This document shows positions 62,141 to 64,000 of a DNA stretch of 64,000 nt, one piece after another. The stretch is from Dyadobacter frigoris (lineage in GTDB: Bacteria > Bacteroidota > Bacteroidia > Cytophagales > Spirosomataceae): positions 118,668 through 182,667 of the forward strand of contig NZ_SZVO01000017.1 in the NCBI RefSeq assembly GCF_005280585.1. Reading direction: 5' to 3'. Made by a program: the position numbers and the translations under genes. Each line of letters begins with the position of its first letter. Within the stretch, counting starts at the first letter, position 1. The notes under the pieces were generated by a model that was given only the letters and a program-made list of their open reading frames with translations, ran no database searches and was not told the origin of the DNA.

Positions 62141-63481
62141 TTAAAGCGAGTTATGAAAGGTTTTTAAAGTGCCATTCGCCTTTTCAAGATCGATTTTGGC
62201 TATTAAAAAATTATAGAGAGAATTCAGGTAATTGCTTTGCGCCTCTTTGAGTGAGTATTGTGAGTTTAACCAGTCTGTCAAACCGGTCACACCTTTCTGG
62301 TATTGAAGATCTGTGCTTTTGAAGACCGACTCGGCCAGTCCGATGTTTCTTTTATCATTGTCCAGACTGCTTTGCGCTTTAATCAGTTTGGTACGGGCAT
62401 TGTCAAATTCCAGATGAAAAGTTTCCTGGTCTAATTTTAGATTTTCCCGTGCATTGACCTGTTTAATCCTGGCCTGGTTATATTGTGCGTTGCGTTTGAA
62501 TCCATCAAAAACCGGAATGGCAAGTTTGATACCGACAGCAGAATAATCGCTTAAACCTGATATCGATTCGTTTAGTTTATCTCCAAACCCGATGTAGCCA
62601 TATTTGGCATAGGCTGTCAATTTCGGAAGTGCCGTGGCACGGATCCTTGCCTGGTCAATGTCCAAAAGTGCTATGTTAACCTCGGACAATCTGTAATCGA
62701 TTCGGTTGGCAGCATTAAAGGAAGCAAAGTCACGAAACATAATTTGCGTTTGGTCAGCTGCCGGTTCATCCGGAACAAAATTCTGAATTTGAAGTGTATC
62801 GCTTAGTGAATAACCCATCACATTCTTTAACTGGTTTTGGGACAGTTCCAGATCGCTTTCAGCTGCCAGTATCTGGGAGCTGGTATTGTTGTAGTTCACC
62901 TGAATCTTATTGACATCCGATTCTATGGCAACTCCCTTTTCCAGTTGAAGCTTCGAGATATTCAATTGCTGCTGATAGGTTTCCCGGTTGGATTGCAAAA
63001 GCGCCAGCTGCTGACGATAGACAAAAATCTGGTAGTAAGCATTGCTGATGTTGTAGATGATCGTTTCATCGTTTTGTTCGCTGTTGAGCTGAGCTTGCTG
63101 TTGGGCAAACTTGTTAGCTTTCAGGCCAGTAATCAGCGATTGGTCAAAAATAGTCTGGTCCACCTGGGCAACAACATTGCTGTTGAATTTCTTGGTAAAT
63201 GCTACCTTAATATCCGTGGGGCCAAATACACCGGCAGGAATCACAGACTGCTGCACTTTGAGGTTATCATCAATACTTCCATTGATGTTGACCGTTGGTA
63301 AGTAAGCAGCCTTTGCTTCTTTTGCCTTAAACTGCGCAGCATCCTGGTCATTTCTATATACAATGGTGCTGCGATGATGTTTAAGACCGTAGTCAATACA
63401 TTGTTTTAAACTCAGACGCTCCTGTGCCCGGGCTGAAACGGACAGGGCTGTGATTAATATTAGAAACAGATACTTTTTCAT
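62141..63481 (-). CDS. TolC-family outer-membrane efflux protein
   Basis: Started at MKKYLFLILI, which gives a proper signal peptide (ending near SVSARAQ) and 446 residues; a start six codons upstream would extend the n-region. It carries two OEP-type repeats with long helices. It heads the operon with adaptor and permease. Its upstream region holds two copies, in opposite orientation, of the LytTR-type motif. Confidence 0.92.
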   Translation of the reverse strand: MKKYLFLILITALSVSARAQERLSLKQCIDYGLKHHRSTIVYRNDQDAAQFKAKEAKAAYLPTVNINGSIDDNLKVQQSVIPAGVFGPTDIKVAFTKKFNSNVVAQVDQTIFDQSLITGLKANKFAQQQAQLNSEQNDETIIYNISNAYYQIFVYRQQLALLQSNRETYQQQLNISKLQLEKGVAIESDVNKIQVNYNNTSSQILAAESDLELSQNQLKNVMGYSLSDTLQIQNFVPDEPAADQTQIMFRDFASFNAANRIDYRLSEVNIALLDIDQARIRATALPKLTAYAKYGYIGFGDKLNESISGLSDYSAVGIKLAIPVFDGFKRNAQYNQARIKQVNARENLKLDQETFHLEFDNARTKLIKAQSSLDNDKRNIGLAESVFKSTDLQYQKGVTGLTDWLNSQYSLKEAQSNYLNSLYNFLIAKIDLEKANGTLKTFHNSL

Positions 63482-63560
63482 TTTGGCTTGAATTTGCACA
63501 TCCTGTGCATGTTTGATAAGCCAAAATTCAGTCTTAGCCAGATTAAACCTTAGTAGTTCA

Positions 63561-63578
63561 TCATTGAGACGGACAAAA
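63561..63578 (-). promoter_or_regulatory. LytTR-type motif, proximal inverted copy upstream of the TolC-RND operon
   Basis: On the minus strand TTTTGTCCGTCTCAATGA matches the 16-bp motif at 54172 in 14 of 16 bases. Adjacent bases upstream on that strand (TTCAACCATGAT) also match the distal copy (TTCAACCTGAT). It lies 80-98 bases before the TolC start, oriented towards it. Confidence 0.55.
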
Positions 63579-63686
63579 TCATGGTTGAAAATGATGAGGT
63601 GTTGGTATTGTTATATTTTTTGTAAATTTTAGTTAAAAATTCAAATCAGAGCATTGTATTTTTCAGGATTTAATTTCAACCTGATT

Positions 63687-63702
63687 TTTGTCCGTTTCAA
63701 TC
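63687..63702 (+). promoter_or_regulatory. LytTR-type motif, distal copy between the RND operon and the IS element
   Basis: This is an identical 16-mer to that at 54172-54187, oriented away from the RND operon. Its left flank (TTCAACCTGATTT) repeats that of the proximal inverted copy, so the shared unit is about 28 bases long. No rightward gene other than the IS transposase follows, so a native target gene may have been displaced by the insertion. Confidence 0.5.
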
Positions 63703-63784
63703 TAAGAGTATGTTTTGGATTGTATTAAACTAACAATGAGAGCCAGTCGTTAAACTTGTTGAATCTCACCTCAAACAAGTTTTA

Positions 63785-64000
63785 ATGAAAACGAATTTCA
63801 CAGAAATGACTGACTCTCAATGGCAATTTGTAGAAAAAATAATTGACAACAAAAGATCAAGAAAACATTCCTTGCGAACCATAGTAAATGCCATATTATG
63901 GTTAAATGAAACTGGTGTTCAATGGCGGAATATAGATAGCAAATATCCTGCTTGGCAGACAATTTACTATCATTTTAGGCAATTTAAACTACGTGGGATT
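63785..64000 (+). mobile_element. IS5-family insertion sequence, transposase 5' part (partial at window edge)
   Basis: From the ATG at 63785 an open frame of 72 codons runs off the window and reads MTDSQWQFVEKIIDNKR, ILWLNETGVQWRNID and YPAWQTIYYHFRQFKLRG. This is the N-terminal (DUF4096-type) domain of IS5/IS1031/IS427-group transposases, which bind the IS ends; the DDE part would lie beyond the edge, perhaps in a second frame. The left inverted repeat probably begins near 63735 (GAGAGCCAGTCG), but the right end is not available to confirm it. Confidence 0.8.

Overview
The window looks like chromosomal DNA of a Bacteroidota member of the Cytophagales, probably close to Dyadobacter or Spirosoma. 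This rests on the gene families: a Kelch mutarotase fused to a sodium symporter, a TonB-dependent receptor with a carboxypeptidase-regulatory N-terminus, a TPR/HTH regulator, LytTR signalling and an STN/surface-repeat protein. It is also supported by promoter motifs of the TAnnTTTG type and by the lack of clear Shine-Dalgarno sequences. No tRNA, rRNA or CRISPR array was seen.

Layout. 1-6160 (+): the 3' part of a sialic-acid operon with mutarotase/symporter fusion, sialate O-acetylesterase, AGE-type epimerase and sialidase. 6257-7691 (-): a coupled pair, DUF1259 protein and ChrB-like protein. 7900-15543 (-): one block with response regulator, histidine kinase, TolC, RND pump and adaptor. 16178-23601: mixed housekeeping and accessory genes, including a TetR/MFS pair with matching operator sites. 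23691-30641 (-): a YbhGFSR-like ABC exporter (TetR, TolC, HlyD, two ATPases, two permeases) with two copies of a TetR-type operator and a 116-bp palindromic element inside the operon. 30815-33520: a decaying stretch with an LTA-synthase-family pseudogene, small unknown genes and a hairpin-rich region that may be a structured RNA. 33786-41240 (+): a probable phytate/phosphate-scavenging locus with TPR-HTH regulator, TonB-dependent receptor, beta-helix lipoprotein, beta-propeller phytase and a broken FN3-like fragment. 41392-50758: MoaF-like protein, SRPBCC pseudogene, ABC exporter, ferric-reductase-like flavoprotein, MDR oxidoreductase, two Crp/Fnr regulators, alpha/beta hydrolase, RidA and a TIM-barrel protein. 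51179-54102 (+): a membrane protein coupled to a methyltransferase-GT2 fusion. 54233-63481: a LytS/LytTR two-component system, an STN/surface-repeat protein and a third efflux system (TolC, HlyD, RND). An IS5-type transposase gene runs off the right edge.

The strongest non-obvious signal is a 16-bp sequence (TTTGTCCGTTTCAATC). It is identical upstream of the LytS/LytTR operon and upstream of the RND operon 9 kb away, and a third near-identical inverted copy lies close to the latter. It probably marks the LytTR regulator's binding site and ties the two operons into one regulon. At least four pseudogenes or gene relics were recovered by reading across stops and frame changes.
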